Shown in pieces: positions 9,608 through 18,186 of a DNA stretch of 64,000 nucleotides; position 1 is the first letter of the stretch; every line of letters starts with the position of its first letter. Both the position numbers and the translations under genes were made by a program. The stretch covers positions 1 to 64,000 of the forward strand of contig NZ_AKJG01000045.1 in the NCBI RefSeq assembly GCF_000282455.1, given 5' to 3'. This DNA is from Pseudomonas sp. GM74. Its GTDB lineage: Bacteria > Pseudomonadota > Gammaproteobacteria > Pseudomonadales > Pseudomonadaceae. Below the pieces are notes generated by a model. It worked only from the letters and a program-made list of their open reading frames with translations, had not been told where the DNA came from and ran no database searches.

Positions 9608-9616
9608 TTTGCGTCG

Positions 9617-10282
9617 TCAGCTGGTGGCGCCGTGCAATTCGACTTCGAACACCAGTGGAGTGAACGGAGCGATCACGTCACCGGCACCGTCGGCGCCGTA
9701 GGCCTGAGCCGATGGAATCACCAGTCGCCATTTCGCCCCGACCGGCATGTTTTGCAGCGCGCTGCGCCATCCGGCGATCACGCTATCGAGACTGAACCAT
9801 TGTGGCTGAGTGTTCTGATCGAACACCGTGCCGTCGGGCAGGCGACCGATGTACAGCACCTGCACCTTGCCATTCGGTCCGGCCTTGGCGCCAGTGCCTG
9901 GCGTCAACTCGGTCAGCAACACCCCGTCAGCCAGTTCGCGCACGCCGGGTCTGGCTTTTTCCGTGGCGAGAAAACGCTGTTCTTTTTCCAGTGCCATTTC
10001 GCTTTGCGGCTCGGCTGATTGCATGGCGATCCGGGCTTCATGCTCGTTCAGTATCTGCTGGATCTGCTCATCCTCAAGCGCCAGTGGTTTGCCCTGATAG
10101 GCCTGTTGCAATCCTTCAACCAGTGCCTGGAGCTGCAGGTCGGGAGCCTCCTGGCGCAAGCGTTCGCCAAGGCTTGCACCCAAGCTGTAAGCGAGATCGC
10201 GGGCATCATTTTCCTGCGTTTTTTCGGCGGCTTGGGCCACCGAAAAAAACACGCACAGCGATAAAAAAAGGTAGCGTGACAT
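9617..10282 (-). CDS. FKBP-type peptidyl-prolyl isomerase, exported
   Basis: A 221-residue foldase that catalyses cis-trans isomerisation of prolyl bonds in the periplasm. A Sec signal peptide (MSRYLFLSLCVFFSVAQA, cleavage before AEKTQ) is followed by the Mip/FkpA-type helical dimerisation domain (DLAYSLGASLGERL, residues about 30-110) and the FKBP domain (about 120-221) with VQVLYIGRLPDGTVFD, VIAGWRSALQNMPVGAKW and LVIPSAQAYG. The ATG at 10282 is preferred to a GTG two codons upstream because GGAG lies at the right distance. It corresponds by position to the isomerase gene beside algQ and algP in P. aeruginosa. Confidence 0.94.
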   Translation of the reverse strand: MSRYLFLSLCVFFSVAQAAEKTQENDARDLAYSLGASLGERLRQEAPDLQLQALVEGLQQAYQGKPLALEDEQIQQILNEHEARIAMQSAEPQSEMALEKEQRFLATEKARPGVRELADGVLLTELTPGTGAKAGPNGKVQVLYIGRLPDGTVFDQNTQPQWFSLDSVIAGWRSALQNMPVGAKWRLVIPSAQAYGADGAGDVIAPFTPLVFEVELHGATS

Positions 10283-10474
10283 GAGCACTCTCCGACCTGA
10301 AATGCGGGCGATTATGCCAGCGAGAACGCGCGCAACGGTGAACTGCTTTTACGCCGAGGCAGAAGTTTTTCAATCCTTTGCAACACCGCGCTTTCGATAG
10401 TGTCAACATGCCCTAGCGGCGGTTGCAGCAGAGGTCTAGTATGAGCCGCACTCACTTCAGCCAGGAGGTAAACC

Positions 10475-11578
10475 ATGTCGGCCACCAAGAAGCCAGTAAA
10501 CACTCCGTTGCACTTGCTCCAACAACTCTCGAGCAGCTTGCTCGAGCATCTGGAAACCGCTTGTTCCGAAGCCTTGGCTGATGCTGAAAAACTGCTCGCC
10601 AAACTGGAAAAGCAGCGCGGAAAAGCGCAAGAAAAACTGCACAAGTCCCGCACCAAATTGCAGGACGCCGCGGCGGCCGGAAAAGCCAAGGCGCAAGCCA
10701 AGGCCAAGGGCGCAGTGGCCGATCTTGAGGAGCTGCTCGATGCCCTCAAGGATCGTCAGTCGGAAACCCGCGGCTACATTCTGCAACTCAAGCGCGATGC
10801 TCAGGAAAGCCTGAAACTGGCCCAGGGCGTCGGTCGTGTACAAGAGGCTGTCGGCAAGGCGTTGTCCCTGCGTGCGGCCAAGCCTGCTGCGGCACCTGCG
10901 AAGAAAGCCGCTGCCAAACCGGCTGCTGCAAAAGCACCGGCCAAGCCTGCTGCTGCCAAACCGGTAGCTAAAACTGCCGCAGCCAAACCTGCTGCAAAAC
11001 CTGCAGCGAGAAAACCGGCCGCTGCCAGCGCTGCAAAACCTGCGGCTAAAACCACGGCTGCCAAACCAGCCGCCGCACGACCTGCCGCTGCAAGAGCCGC
11101 TGCTGCCAAACCAGCCGTGGCTAAAACCGCCACCGCGAAACCGGCTGCAAAACCAGCTGCAAAACCGGCCGCTAAACCAGCTGCCCGCACCGCTGCGGCG
11201 AAACCTGCTGCCAAGCCGGCTGCAAAACCTGTCGCTGCAAAACCTGCAGCTAAACCAGCAGCCAAGCCAGCGGCAAAACCTGCTGTAAAAGCGGCGGCCA
11301 AACCAGCCGCAGCGAAACCAGCCGTTGCCGCCAAGCCAGCCGCTGCCAAGCCAGTTGCCGCCAAACCGGCTGCTGCAAAACCCGCTGCAAAACCAGCAGC
11401 CAAACCTGCAGTGAAAAAGCCGGTTGCCGCCAAACCAGCCACCGCACCGGTTGCCAAGCCAGTCGCTCCGGCTGCGCCAGCAGCACCTGCTCCGGCAGCA
11501 ACTACCTCGACAGCCGCGCCAGCGCCAACGCCTGCCGCAACTTCGAGTGTTGTAACCACCCCGGCCAGCGCTTCCTAA
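10475..11578 (+). CDS. algP: histone-like alginate regulator AlgP
   Basis: A 367-residue highly basic protein. The N-terminal part (1-130) is a helical, coiled-coil-like domain similar to phasins and ending with LSLRAAKPAA; the rest is a low-complexity tail made of dozens of KPAA, KPVA and AAAK units, like histone H1 tails, ending in an A/P/T-rich segment. In P. aeruginosa AlgP binds DNA and modulates algD transcription. The DNA of the tail is itself repetitive and prone to slippage. AGGAGGT precedes the ATG by seven bases. Its stop codon overlaps the stop of the convergent DUF2390 gene. Confidence 0.93.
   Translation: MSATKKPVNTPLHLLQQLSSSLLEHLETACSEALADAEKLLAKLEKQRGKAQEKLHKSRTKLQDAAAAGKAKAQAKAKGAVADLEELLDALKDRQSETRGYILQLKRDAQESLKLAQGVGRVQEAVGKALSLRAAKPAAAPAKKAAAKPAAAKAPAKPAAAKPVAKTAAAKPAAKPAARKPAAASAAKPAAKTTAAKPAAARPAAARAAAAKPAVAKTATAKPAAKPAAKPAAKPAARTAAAKPAAKPAAKPVAAKPAAKPAAKPAAKPAVKAAAKPAAAKPAVAAKPAAAKPVAAKPAAAKPAAKPAAKPAVKKPVAAKPATAPVAKPVAPAAPAAPAPAATTSTAAPAPTPAATSSVVTTPASAS
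10885..11460 (+). repeat. degenerate KPAA-encoding repeat tract
   Basis: A tract of imperfect 12- to 15-base units of the type GCNAAACCNGCN encodes the alanine/lysine/proline tail of AlgP. The units vary at third positions, which limits but does not abolish slippage or recombination between them. Confidence 0.9.
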
Positions 11579-12039
11579 GTGCCGGTTACCGCGACGCGCA
11601 GCTGATGCAGCGCGTCGCGGTGCAGGTGGGCGGCCTCAGCCGCCGCACCTTCCAGCCAGGCCGATAGATCGGTCTCGGCATTTTGCGGCCAACTTTGCGC
11701 CGCTCTCTCCAGCCGCAACAACAGATGCCGTTCGGCTTCCAGTTCCAGTGCCTTCACTTGTTCACGCAAGGTTTGCAGTTCGGCGTCTTGCATGGCCGCG
11801 GCCTTCCACTGTGTGCGCAAGGCGCGTAGCGGTCGCACGACATCGTTGTCCCAAGCGACGGCGACGCTGCGTAGTAGCTGCAAGCGCTGCTCATCGCAGG
11901 TCACGCCTCGTTGTCCCAGCCATGCACTGCACAACAACAGGCACACATTGGCTCCCGCCGACTGCAATTGCAGGCAAGCCTGTTCAACACCCGGGCGGGC
12001 GTAAGTGGTCAGGGAAAAGCTCCACAGGTCAGAGGACAT
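11575..12039 (-). CDS. TIGR02444/DUF2390 family protein
   Basis: A 154-residue soluble helical protein of unknown function. It matches the small proteobacterial family defined by an N-terminal LWSFSLTTYARPGVEQACL segment followed by LQLQSAGANVCLLLCSAWLG, then a long amphipathic helix (residues 90-125). No enzymatic motif is visible. In Pseudomonas it is regularly divergent from the YheS-type ATPase gene, as here (50 bases between starts). The TAG stop shares four bases with the algP stop on the other strand. Confidence 0.85.
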   Translation of the reverse strand: MSSDLWSFSLTTYARPGVEQACLQLQSAGANVCLLLCSAWLGQRGVTCDEQRLQLLRSVAVAWDNDVVRPLRALRTQWKAAAMQDAELQTLREQVKALELEAERHLLLRLERAAQSWPQNAETDLSAWLEGAAAEAAHLHRDALHQLRVAVTGT

Positions 12040-12089
12040 AGTGCTACTCGCGCCAGTTGCGAGCGAAGCTGGTAGACTCCGCCGCCATT

Positions 12090-14000
12090 ATGATTCGACT
12101 TCAGAACCTGACTTTACAGCGTGGCCCGCAACGTCTGCTAGAAGACGCCGAGCTGACGCTGCACGCCGGCCAGAAAGCCGGCCTCATCGGTGCCAACGGC
12201 GCCGGCAAATCGAGCCTGTTCGCCTTGCTTCGGGGCGAACTGCACCCGGACTCGGGTGATTGCTTCCTGCCGGCAGACTGGCGTATCGCCCACATGCGCC
12301 AGGAGGTCGACACCCTCGAACGCCTGGCGGTCGACTACGTGCTCGATGGCGACCTGCGCCTGCGTCAGGTGCAACGCGATCTGGCCGCAGCCGAAGAGGC
12401 CCATGACGGTGCCGCTCAGGCCCGCCTGCACTCGGAACTCGACAGCGCCGACGGTTACACCGCCGACGCCCGGGCGCGCAAGCTGCTTGCCGGCCTTGGG
12501 TTCACCAACGAGCAGATGGATCGCCAGGTCGGGGATTTCTCCGGTGGCTGGCGGATGCGCCTGAACCTGGCGCAGGCCCTGATGTGCCCATCGGACCTGC
12601 TGCTGCTCGACGAGCCGACCAACCACTTGGACCTCGACGCCATCATCTGGCTCGAAGAGTGGCTCAAGAGTTATCCCGGTACCTTGATGCTGATTTCCCA
12701 CGACCGGGATTTCCTCGATGCCGTGGTCGATCACGTGGCCCACGTCGATCAGCGCAAGATCACCCTGTACCGCGGAGGCTACAGCGCCTTCGAGCGCGCC
12801 CGTGCCGAACGCCTGGCCCAGCAACAGCAGGCGTACGAGAAGCAGCAGGTGCAACGTGCGCACATGGAAAGCTACATCGCCCGCTTCAAGGCCCAGGCCA
12901 CCAAGGCCCGTCAGGCCCAGAGCCGGATCAAGGCACTGGAGCGGATGGAAGAGCTGACCGCTGCCCACGTCGACTCGCCGTTCGATTTCGTTTTCCGTGA
13001 ATCGCAGAAGATTTCCAGCCCGCTGATCGACCTGTCCGATGCCCGCCTGGGTTACGGTGACAAAGCCGTGCTGGAGAAGGTCAAGCTGCAACTGACCCCG
13101 GGGGCGCGAATCGGCCTGCTCGGCCCGAACGGCGCCGGTAAATCGACCCTGATCAAGAACCTTGCCGGTGAGCTCTCGCCTCTGGCCGGCCGCTTGACCC
13201 GTGGCGAGAACACCGTGGTCGGTTACTTCGCCCAGCATCAACTCGATTCGCTGGACTCCAAGGCCAGTCCGTTGCTGCACCTGCAGCGCCTGGCGCCGAC
13301 CGAACGCGAGCAGACATTGCGTGATTTCCTCGGCGGTTTCGACTTCCGTGGCGCGCGGATCGACGAGCCGGTACTGAATTTCTCCGGTGGCGAAAAGGCG
13401 CGTCTGGCACTGGCCTTGATCGCTTGGGACCGACCGAACCTGTTGCTGCTCGACGAACCGACCAACCACCTGGACCTGGAAATGCGCCTGGCGCTGACCA
13501 TGGCCCTGCAGGAATTCAGTGGTGCGGTATTGGTGGTCTCTCACGATCGTCACTTGCTCAAAAGCACCACCGACAATTTCTATCTGGTGGCGGATGGCAA
13601 GGTCGAGGAATTCGACGGCGACCTGGAGGACTACACCCGTTGGCTGGTGGAGTATCGTCAGCGCAACGCCCCGGTCAACAACACGCCGGTCAACCCGGAC
13701 AAGACCGACAAGAAAGCCCAGCGACAGGCCGCTGCGGCGCTGCGTCAGCAACTGGCGCCGCACAAGCGCGAAGCCGACAAGCTTGAAGCCGAACTCGGCA
13801 AGCTCCACGAAAAACTGGCGAAGGTCGATACCAGCCTCGGTGACAGCGACATCTACGAACCGGCGCGCAAGAACGAATTGCGTGATCTGCTGGCCGAACA
13901 GGCCAGGCTGAAGGTGCGTGAGGCGGAGCTGGAGGAGGCGTGGATGGAAGCCCTGGAAATGCTTGAAAGTATGCAGGCGGAGCTGGAGGCACTGTCCTGA
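12090..14000 (+). CDS. ABC-F family ATPase, YheS type
   Basis: A 636-residue soluble protein with two ATP-binding cassettes and no membrane domain. Cassette 1 has Walker A GANGAGKSSL (about residue 33), signature FSGGWRMRL and Walker B LLLLDEPTNHLDL. A linker with the charged helix of ABC-F proteins (QQQQAYEKQQVQRAHMESY) leads to cassette 2 with GPNGAGKST, FSGGEKARLALAL and a second LLLLDEPTNHLDL. The C-terminus is a coiled coil rich in A, E, K and R (about 540-636). Length and layout match E. coli YheS, a translation factor acting on stalled ribosomes. The ATG at 12090 (MIRLQNLTLQRG) is the family start. The MscS gene begins one base into its stop codon. Confidence 0.94.
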   Translation: MIRLQNLTLQRGPQRLLEDAELTLHAGQKAGLIGANGAGKSSLFALLRGELHPDSGDCFLPADWRIAHMRQEVDTLERLAVDYVLDGDLRLRQVQRDLAAAEEAHDGAAQARLHSELDSADGYTADARARKLLAGLGFTNEQMDRQVGDFSGGWRMRLNLAQALMCPSDLLLLDEPTNHLDLDAIIWLEEWLKSYPGTLMLISHDRDFLDAVVDHVAHVDQRKITLYRGGYSAFERARAERLAQQQQAYEKQQVQRAHMESYIARFKAQATKARQAQSRIKALERMEELTAAHVDSPFDFVFRESQKISSPLIDLSDARLGYGDKAVLEKVKLQLTPGARIGLLGPNGAGKSTLIKNLAGELSPLAGRLTRGENTVVGYFAQHQLDSLDSKASPLLHLQRLAPTEREQTLRDFLGGFDFRGARIDEPVLNFSGGEKARLALALIAWDRPNLLLLDEPTNHLDLEMRLALTMALQEFSGAVLVVSHDRHLLKSTTDNFYLVADGKVEEFDGDLEDYTRWLVEYRQRNAPVNNTPVNPDKTDKKAQRQAAAALRQQLAPHKREADKLEAELGKLHEKLAKVDTSLGDSDIYEPARKNELRDLLAEQARLKVREAELEEAWMEALEMLESMQAELEALS

Positions 14001-14581
14001 TGGATGCCTTCAAACTGCCGCTGCCGGCGGTGTGGGCCGAGCCGATCTGGCTTGGCGTGCAAATCCTGCTGATCCTGCTCGCCGGCTACTTCACCCAGCG
14101 CTTCGTCGCCAAAGGCCTGAGCCGCCTCGGTGAGCGTTACCCGTTCCCGCCGCAACTGATGATGCCGCTGCGGGGCGGATTGCGCTGGCTGATCATGGGC
14201 AGTGCGTTGATTTTCGTCCTGGAGCGACTCGGGGTCTCGGCCACGGTGCTCTGGACCGCGTTATCCGGTTTCGTCGCGGTCGCGGCGGTGGCGTTTTTCG
14301 CCATATGGAGCGTGCTCTCGAACCTGCTGTGCGCGATCCTGATCTTTACCGTTGGCCCGTTTCGCATCGGTGACGTGGTCGAGTTGGTGGACACCACCGA
14401 CAAGCCCGGCGTCAAAGGCCGGGTTGTGGCGATCAATCTCCTTTACACCACGCTGATCGAGGCCGAAGAACTCGGCACTGGCAGCGCCATGGTGCAGGTG
14501 CCCAACAGTTTGTTCTTCCAGCGTTCGGTACGGCGCTGGCGCGGGACGGATGTGTTTCCTTCCAGCGGGTTTGAAAAGTAA
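14000..14581 (+). CDS. small MscS-type mechanosensitive channel protein
   Basis: A 193-residue inner-membrane protein with three membrane segments (about 18-35, 60-80 and 88-118) and the start of the MscS beta domain (GPFRIGDVVELVDTTDKPG, GRVVAINLLYTTLIEAEE, VQVPNSLFFQRSVRRW). The pore-lining third helix contains the alanine/valine-rich run FVAVAAVAFFAIWSVLSNLL. It lacks most of the C-terminal alpha/beta cage of full MscS, so it is one of the short homologues; possibly a shortened C-terminus. Its ATG overlaps the stop of the YheS-type gene (TGATG), indicating translational coupling. A REP doublet follows. Confidence 0.88.
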   Translation: MDAFKLPLPAVWAEPIWLGVQILLILLAGYFTQRFVAKGLSRLGERYPFPPQLMMPLRGGLRWLIMGSALIFVLERLGVSATVLWTALSGFVAVAAVAFFAIWSVLSNLLCAILIFTVGPFRIGDVVELVDTTDKPGVKGRVVAINLLYTTLIEAEELGTGSAMVQVPNSLFFQRSVRRWRGTDVFPSSGFEK

Positions 14582-14623
14582 ACCGGCGGTCACCTGATGT
14601 ACCGCTTTCGTCGGACCGCCGCC

Positions 14624-14707
14624 CGGAGCAAGCCCGCTCCCACAGGTGATCGCGTTCTTATTGGCGACATCGGTCTGATGTGGGAGCGGGCTTGCTCGCG
14701 AAGAGGC
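14624..14707. repeat. REP doublet (inverted pair)
   Basis: GAGCAAGCCCGCTCCCACAG and, about 30 bases on, its inverted partner TGGGAGCGGGCTTGCTCGCG. Located between the mscS-type gene and the LysE gene. Confidence 0.9.
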
Positions 14708-14821
14708 CCTCAAGCCCTGAACGCTGGTCGGGCGTCGCCATGTCCTGCAAAAAATCGGTAGTCATCCACCCAAAGCCGCATTAGCTTAGACGTCTGTCAC
14801 GAGTCTGAGTCGAGGTGTGCA

Positions 14822-15454
14822 ATGGAGCTTCAAACATGGCTGGCGTTTTTTGCCGCCTGCTGGGTGATCAGCCTGTCCCCCGGTGCCGGCGCCATTGCGT
14901 CGATGTCCAGCGGCCTGCAATACGGTTTCTGGCGCGGCTACTGGAACGCCCTGGGCCTGCAACTGGGCCTGGCTTTGCAGATCGCCATCGTTGGTGCCGG
15001 TGTCGGCGCCATTCTCACGGCTTCGGCCACGGCGTTCTACGCCATCAAATGGTTTGGCGTGGCGTATCTGGTTTACCTCGCGATCAAGCAATGGCGCGCG
15101 CTGCCCAGCGATATGAGCGATGACGCGGCGCTGCGTCAGATCGGCAAGCCGATGGCCCTGGTGTTCCGTGGTTTTCTGGTGAACATCAGCAACCCCAAGG
15201 CGTTGGTGTTCATGTTGGCGGTGCTGCCACAGTTCATCGACCCCCATGCTCCGCTGTTGATTCAGTATCTGGTGATCGGCGTGACTATGGTTTGCGTCGA
15301 CCTGATCGTCATGGCCGGCTACACCGGTCTGGCGTCCAAAGTGCTGCGCCTGTTGCGCACACCAAAACAGCAAAAGCGCATGAACCGCACCTTTGCCGGG
15401 CTGTTCATCGGGGCGGCGGCTTTCATGGCGACGTTGCGCAGGGCCGCCGTGTAA
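14822..15454 (+). CDS. LysE/RhtB family exporter
   Basis: A 210-residue inner-membrane protein with six predicted membrane segments, of the amino-acid exporter superfamily LysE/RhtB. Diagnostic parts are ISLSPGAGAIASMSSGLQYGFWRGY near the N-terminus (the conserved S-P-G and G-x-x-x-G elements) and VNISNPKALVFMLAVLPQFID, a block typical of RhtB proteins. Substrate is probably an amino acid such as homoserine, threonine or lysine but cannot be decided. A GAGGT ribosome binding site precedes the ATG, and an intrinsic terminator follows. Confidence 0.93.
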   Translation: MELQTWLAFFAACWVISLSPGAGAIASMSSGLQYGFWRGYWNALGLQLGLALQIAIVGAGVGAILTASATAFYAIKWFGVAYLVYLAIKQWRALPSDMSDDAALRQIGKPMALVFRGFLVNISNPKALVFMLAVLPQFIDPHAPLLIQYLVIGVTMVCVDLIVMAGYTGLASKVLRLLRTPKQQKRMNRTFAGLFIGAAAFMATLRRAAV

Positions 15455-15465
15455 ACGGCGACTTA

Positions 15466-15498
15466 CAAAAAAGGCGACCCTGGAGGTCGCCTTTTTCG
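15466..15498 (+). terminator. intrinsic terminator after the LysE-type gene
   Basis: Stem AAGGCGACC / GGTCGCCTT with a short loop, preceded by an A-run and followed by a T-run, 12 bases after the stop. Confidence 0.93.
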
Positions 15499-15599
15499 TT
15501 TGTGGGGGCAATTCCAGAAACCAATGCAATTACGAAGAAGTATCAACAAAGCTTGAGCGAAACCCGTCAGGCGTTAACAATATGTAACTTCGTATTTCC

Positions 15600-15618
15600 A
15601 ATTGAGATTCATTCATGA
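15600..15618 (+). promoter_or_regulatory. possible Fur-like site at the FTR1 start
   Basis: AATTGAGATTCATTCATGA partly matches the repeated NATWAT hexamers of Fur boxes and directly abuts the start codon of the iron permease. The match is weak; the iron-related gene is the main reason to record it. Confidence 0.3.
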
Positions 15619-17513
15619 TTGCCCCCTCCCGTTTCCTGGCCTGGCTGTTGCTGCCGCTTTTGGCTGCGTGCAGTTTTCAGCTACTGGCCGCTCCCGCCGA
15701 AGGTGCGCCGCAGGCGCTGCACTTGCTCGATTTCATCGGCGCGGAATACCCGGACACGGTGCAGGCGGGCAGCATCACGGACCAGGCCGGATTTCGCGCG
15801 CAGCAAGACTCGGTCAAGACGCTGGGAAGCCTGATTGCAGCCCTGCCGGCCAAGCCGGAAAAAGCCGTGCTGGAGCAAAGTCTGACCACGCTGGGAAATT
15901 CCATCGGCGCCCGACAGGAGGGGGCCGAGGTCACTCGCCAGGCCCGGCAACTGGGTGCGAAGCTGGCCGTGGCCTATGAAGTCAGCCAGGCCCCGGTGAT
16001 TACACCGGACCCGGCTCGTGGCGCGCCGCTGTACGCTCAGCATTGCTCGGTCTGCCATGGCGATACAGGGGCCGGCGACGGCCCGGCAGGTGTCGACATG
16101 ACGCCGCCGCCCTCCGATCTGCGTGACACTACGCGATTGGATCGACTGAGCCTCTACGCGATCTACAGCACCTTGGGTCTGGGCGTCGAAGGGACTGACA
16201 TGCCGGCCTTTGCCGATCAACTGGATGATCGTCAGCGTTGGGATCTGGCCACCTATATCGCCAGCTTCAGTGTCGACCCGGCGACCGCCAAGGCTGAAAA
16301 GACCTACAACATCGCCGACCTGGCTCGTCAGACTCCGGCCGAAGTGCTGGCCGTCGAAGGCCCGCCAGCCGCCGCGACCTTCCGTGCCCTGCGGGCGCAA
16401 CCGCCGCAGGTCAAGCGTGGCCCGGCGCAACTGCTCGACTACACCGCGGCCACTCTGGACAAGAGCATCGCGGCGTATCGTGCCGGTGAGCATGATCAGG
16501 CTTATGACTTATCCGTAGCGGCGTATCTGGAAGGCTTCGAGCTGGTTGAGAGCTCGCTGGATAACATTGACGCCAACGTGCGTAAAGACACGGAAAAATC
16601 CCTGATGGCCTACCGTCAGTCGTTGCAGGACGGCCTGCCGGTGAGCGAGGTCGAGCAGCGCCTGGACGTGGCCAAGGACAAGTTGAAGGCATCGGCCGGC
16701 CTGTTGGGCAACGAGGGTTTGAGCTGGTCGCTGAGTTACATTTCCGGCCTGTTGATTCTGCTGCGCGAAGGCCTGGAAGCGATTCTGGTGCTGGCGGCGA
16801 TCCTGGCTTTCCTGCGTAACACGGGTCAGCAGACGGCGGTACGCAGCGTTAACGTCGGCTGGGGCCTGGCGTTTGTGGCGGGGTTGGGCACCTGGGCGCT
16901 GGCAGCCTATGTGATTGATGTCAGCGGTTCACAACGCGAATTGCTGGAAGGCGCGACGGCGTTGTTTGCCAGCGTCATGGTGCTGTGGTTGGGCGTGTGG
17001 ATGCATGACCGTCGTCACGCGGCGGCCTGGCAGGATTACATCAAGTCCAGCCTGGTGGGCGGCGGAGGGCGTTTCGGCTTTGCGACCCTGGCGTTCTTCT
17101 CGGTGTATCGCGAACTGTTCGAAGTGATCCTGTTCTACGAAACCCTGTGGTTGCAGGCAGGCCCCGCGGGGCACAACGCGGTGCTGGCCGGTGGTGCTAC
17201 GGCGCTGGTGTTGCTGATCGGCCTGGCCTGGGTGATTTTGCGCGGTTCGGCGAAGCTGCCGTTGGCGCTGTTCTTCAGCATCAACGCCGGTCTTTTGTGC
17301 GCCTTGTCGGTGGTGTTTGCCGGGCATGGCGTGAAAGCGCTGCAGGAAGCCGGGATCTTCGGCACGCGGCCGGTGCCGTTCTTTGACTTCGAATGGCTGG
17401 GGATCCATGCCGATGCCTATTCGTTGAGCGCCCAGGCTGTGGCGATCATTGCGATTGTCGTGTTGTACGGTCGTAGCCGGGTGGTTGAGAGGCAGCGGGT
17501 GCAGGTTTCTTAA
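15615..17513 (+). CDS. cytochrome c / FTR1 family iron permease
   Basis: A 632-residue two-part protein for high-affinity iron uptake. The N-terminus carries a signal sequence with a possible lipobox (LAAC, C19). A cytochrome c domain follows (about 130-225) with heme motif C144-x2-C147-H148 and a likely axial methionine M198 in TDMPAF. Residues 270-365 form a helical periplasmic segment. The C-terminal FTR1 permease (about 372-625) has seven membrane segments and the two iron-binding signatures REGLE (384-388) and RELFE (499-503). It presumably couples iron oxidation, through the heme domain, to transport. No ribosome binding site is obvious; a weak Fur-like site overlaps the start. Confidence 0.93.
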   Translation: MIAPSRFLAWLLLPLLAACSFQLLAAPAEGAPQALHLLDFIGAEYPDTVQAGSITDQAGFRAQQDSVKTLGSLIAALPAKPEKAVLEQSLTTLGNSIGARQEGAEVTRQARQLGAKLAVAYEVSQAPVITPDPARGAPLYAQHCSVCHGDTGAGDGPAGVDMTPPPSDLRDTTRLDRLSLYAIYSTLGLGVEGTDMPAFADQLDDRQRWDLATYIASFSVDPATAKAEKTYNIADLARQTPAEVLAVEGPPAAATFRALRAQPPQVKRGPAQLLDYTAATLDKSIAAYRAGEHDQAYDLSVAAYLEGFELVESSLDNIDANVRKDTEKSLMAYRQSLQDGLPVSEVEQRLDVAKDKLKASAGLLGNEGLSWSLSYISGLLILLREGLEAILVLAAILAFLRNTGQQTAVRSVNVGWGLAFVAGLGTWALAAYVIDVSGSQRELLEGATALFASVMVLWLGVWMHDRRHAAAWQDYIKSSLVGGGGRFGFATLAFFSVYRELFEVILFYETLWLQAGPAGHNAVLAGGATALVLLIGLAWVILRGSAKLPLALFFSINAGLLCALSVVFAGHGVKALQEAGIFGTRPVPFFDFEWLGIHADAYSLSAQAVAIIAIVVLYGRSRVVERQRVQVS

Positions 17514-17534
17514 ACGGCATTCGCTTCGCTCACT

Positions 17535-17586
17535 TTCGCGGGCAAGCCACGCTCCCACAGGTTTAGCGGCGTGTGGCTTGCCCGAG
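17535..17586. repeat. degenerate compact REP element
   Basis: TTCGCGGGCAAGCCACGCTC CCACAG followed after a short loop by a decayed inverse arm GTGTGGCTTGCCCGAG. One inserted base in the first arm and a shortened second arm mark it as decaying. Confidence 0.75.
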
Positions 17587-17611
17587 ATGCTTTTCAACAG
17601 AGGAAAAACCA

Positions 17612-18067
17612 ATGCGTGTATGGATCGATGCCGATGCCTGTCCGCGGGCGGCCAAGGATCTGGTGGTGAAGTTCGCCCTCAAGCGCCAGTTCGAAGTGGT
17701 GCTGGTGGCCGGGCAGCCGCAGACCAAGCCGGGGCTGGCGCTGGTCAAGCTGATCGTGGTGCCGAGCGGCCCGGATGCGGCGGATGACTACCTGGTGGAG
17801 CACGCGGTGCCCGGTGAGCTGGTGATCTGCAGCGATGTGCCGCTGGCCGACCGTCTGGTGAAGAAGGGCGTGGCGGCGCTCGACCCACGGGGCAAGGAAT
17901 TTGATGCGCAGAACATGGGGGAGCGGTTGGCGGTGCGCAACCTGTTCACCGATTTGCGCGAACAGGGGCAGATGGGGGGTGGGCCAGCGCCGTTCGGCGA
18001 CCGTGAAAAGCAGGCGTTTGCCAATGCGCTGGACCGTATCCTCACCCGGCTGGCCCGCAATTCTTAA
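17612..18067 (+). CDS. YaiI/YqxD family protein (UPF0178, DUF188)
   Basis: A 151-residue soluble protein of the UPF0178 family, which has a PIN-like fold. Typical blocks are MRVWIDADACPRAAKDLV, VVPSGPDAADDYLVEHAVPGELV, CSDVPLADRLVKKG and the LDPRGKEFDAQNMGERLAVRN segment. The conserved aspartates (D6, D8 and those of GPDAADD and SDVPLAD) suggest metal-dependent nuclease chemistry, but the function is unproven. The start at 17612 has AGAGGAAAAA upstream. A REP doublet separates it from convergent elbB. Confidence 0.93.
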   Translation: MRVWIDADACPRAAKDLVVKFALKRQFEVVLVAGQPQTKPGLALVKLIVVPSGPDAADDYLVEHAVPGELVICSDVPLADRLVKKGVAALDPRGKEFDAQNMGERLAVRNLFTDLREQGQMGGGPAPFGDREKQAFANALDRILTRLARNS

Positions 18068-18081
18068 GGCCTGCGGCGAAC

Positions 18082-18174
18082 CCTGTGGGAGCGAGCTTGC
18101 TCGCGATAGCGGACTTACAGACAACATCAAAGTTGAAGGTGTTGGCCCCATCGCGAGCAAGCTCGCTCCCACAT
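18082..18174. repeat. REP doublet (inverted pair)
   Basis: GTGGGAGCGAGCTTGCTCGC and its inverse copy about 50 bases on (ATCGCGAGCAAGCTCGCTCC). Lies between convergent yaiI and elbB, likely acting as a bidirectional 3-prime end structure. Confidence 0.92.
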
Positions 18175-18186
18175 TTTTGAAGGGTG

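Noticed and set aside
10801..11559. 252-codon Ala/Gly/Leu-rich open frame opposite algP
   Set aside because: It is the mirror of the KPAA repeat tract; composition is an artefact of the repetitive coding strand.
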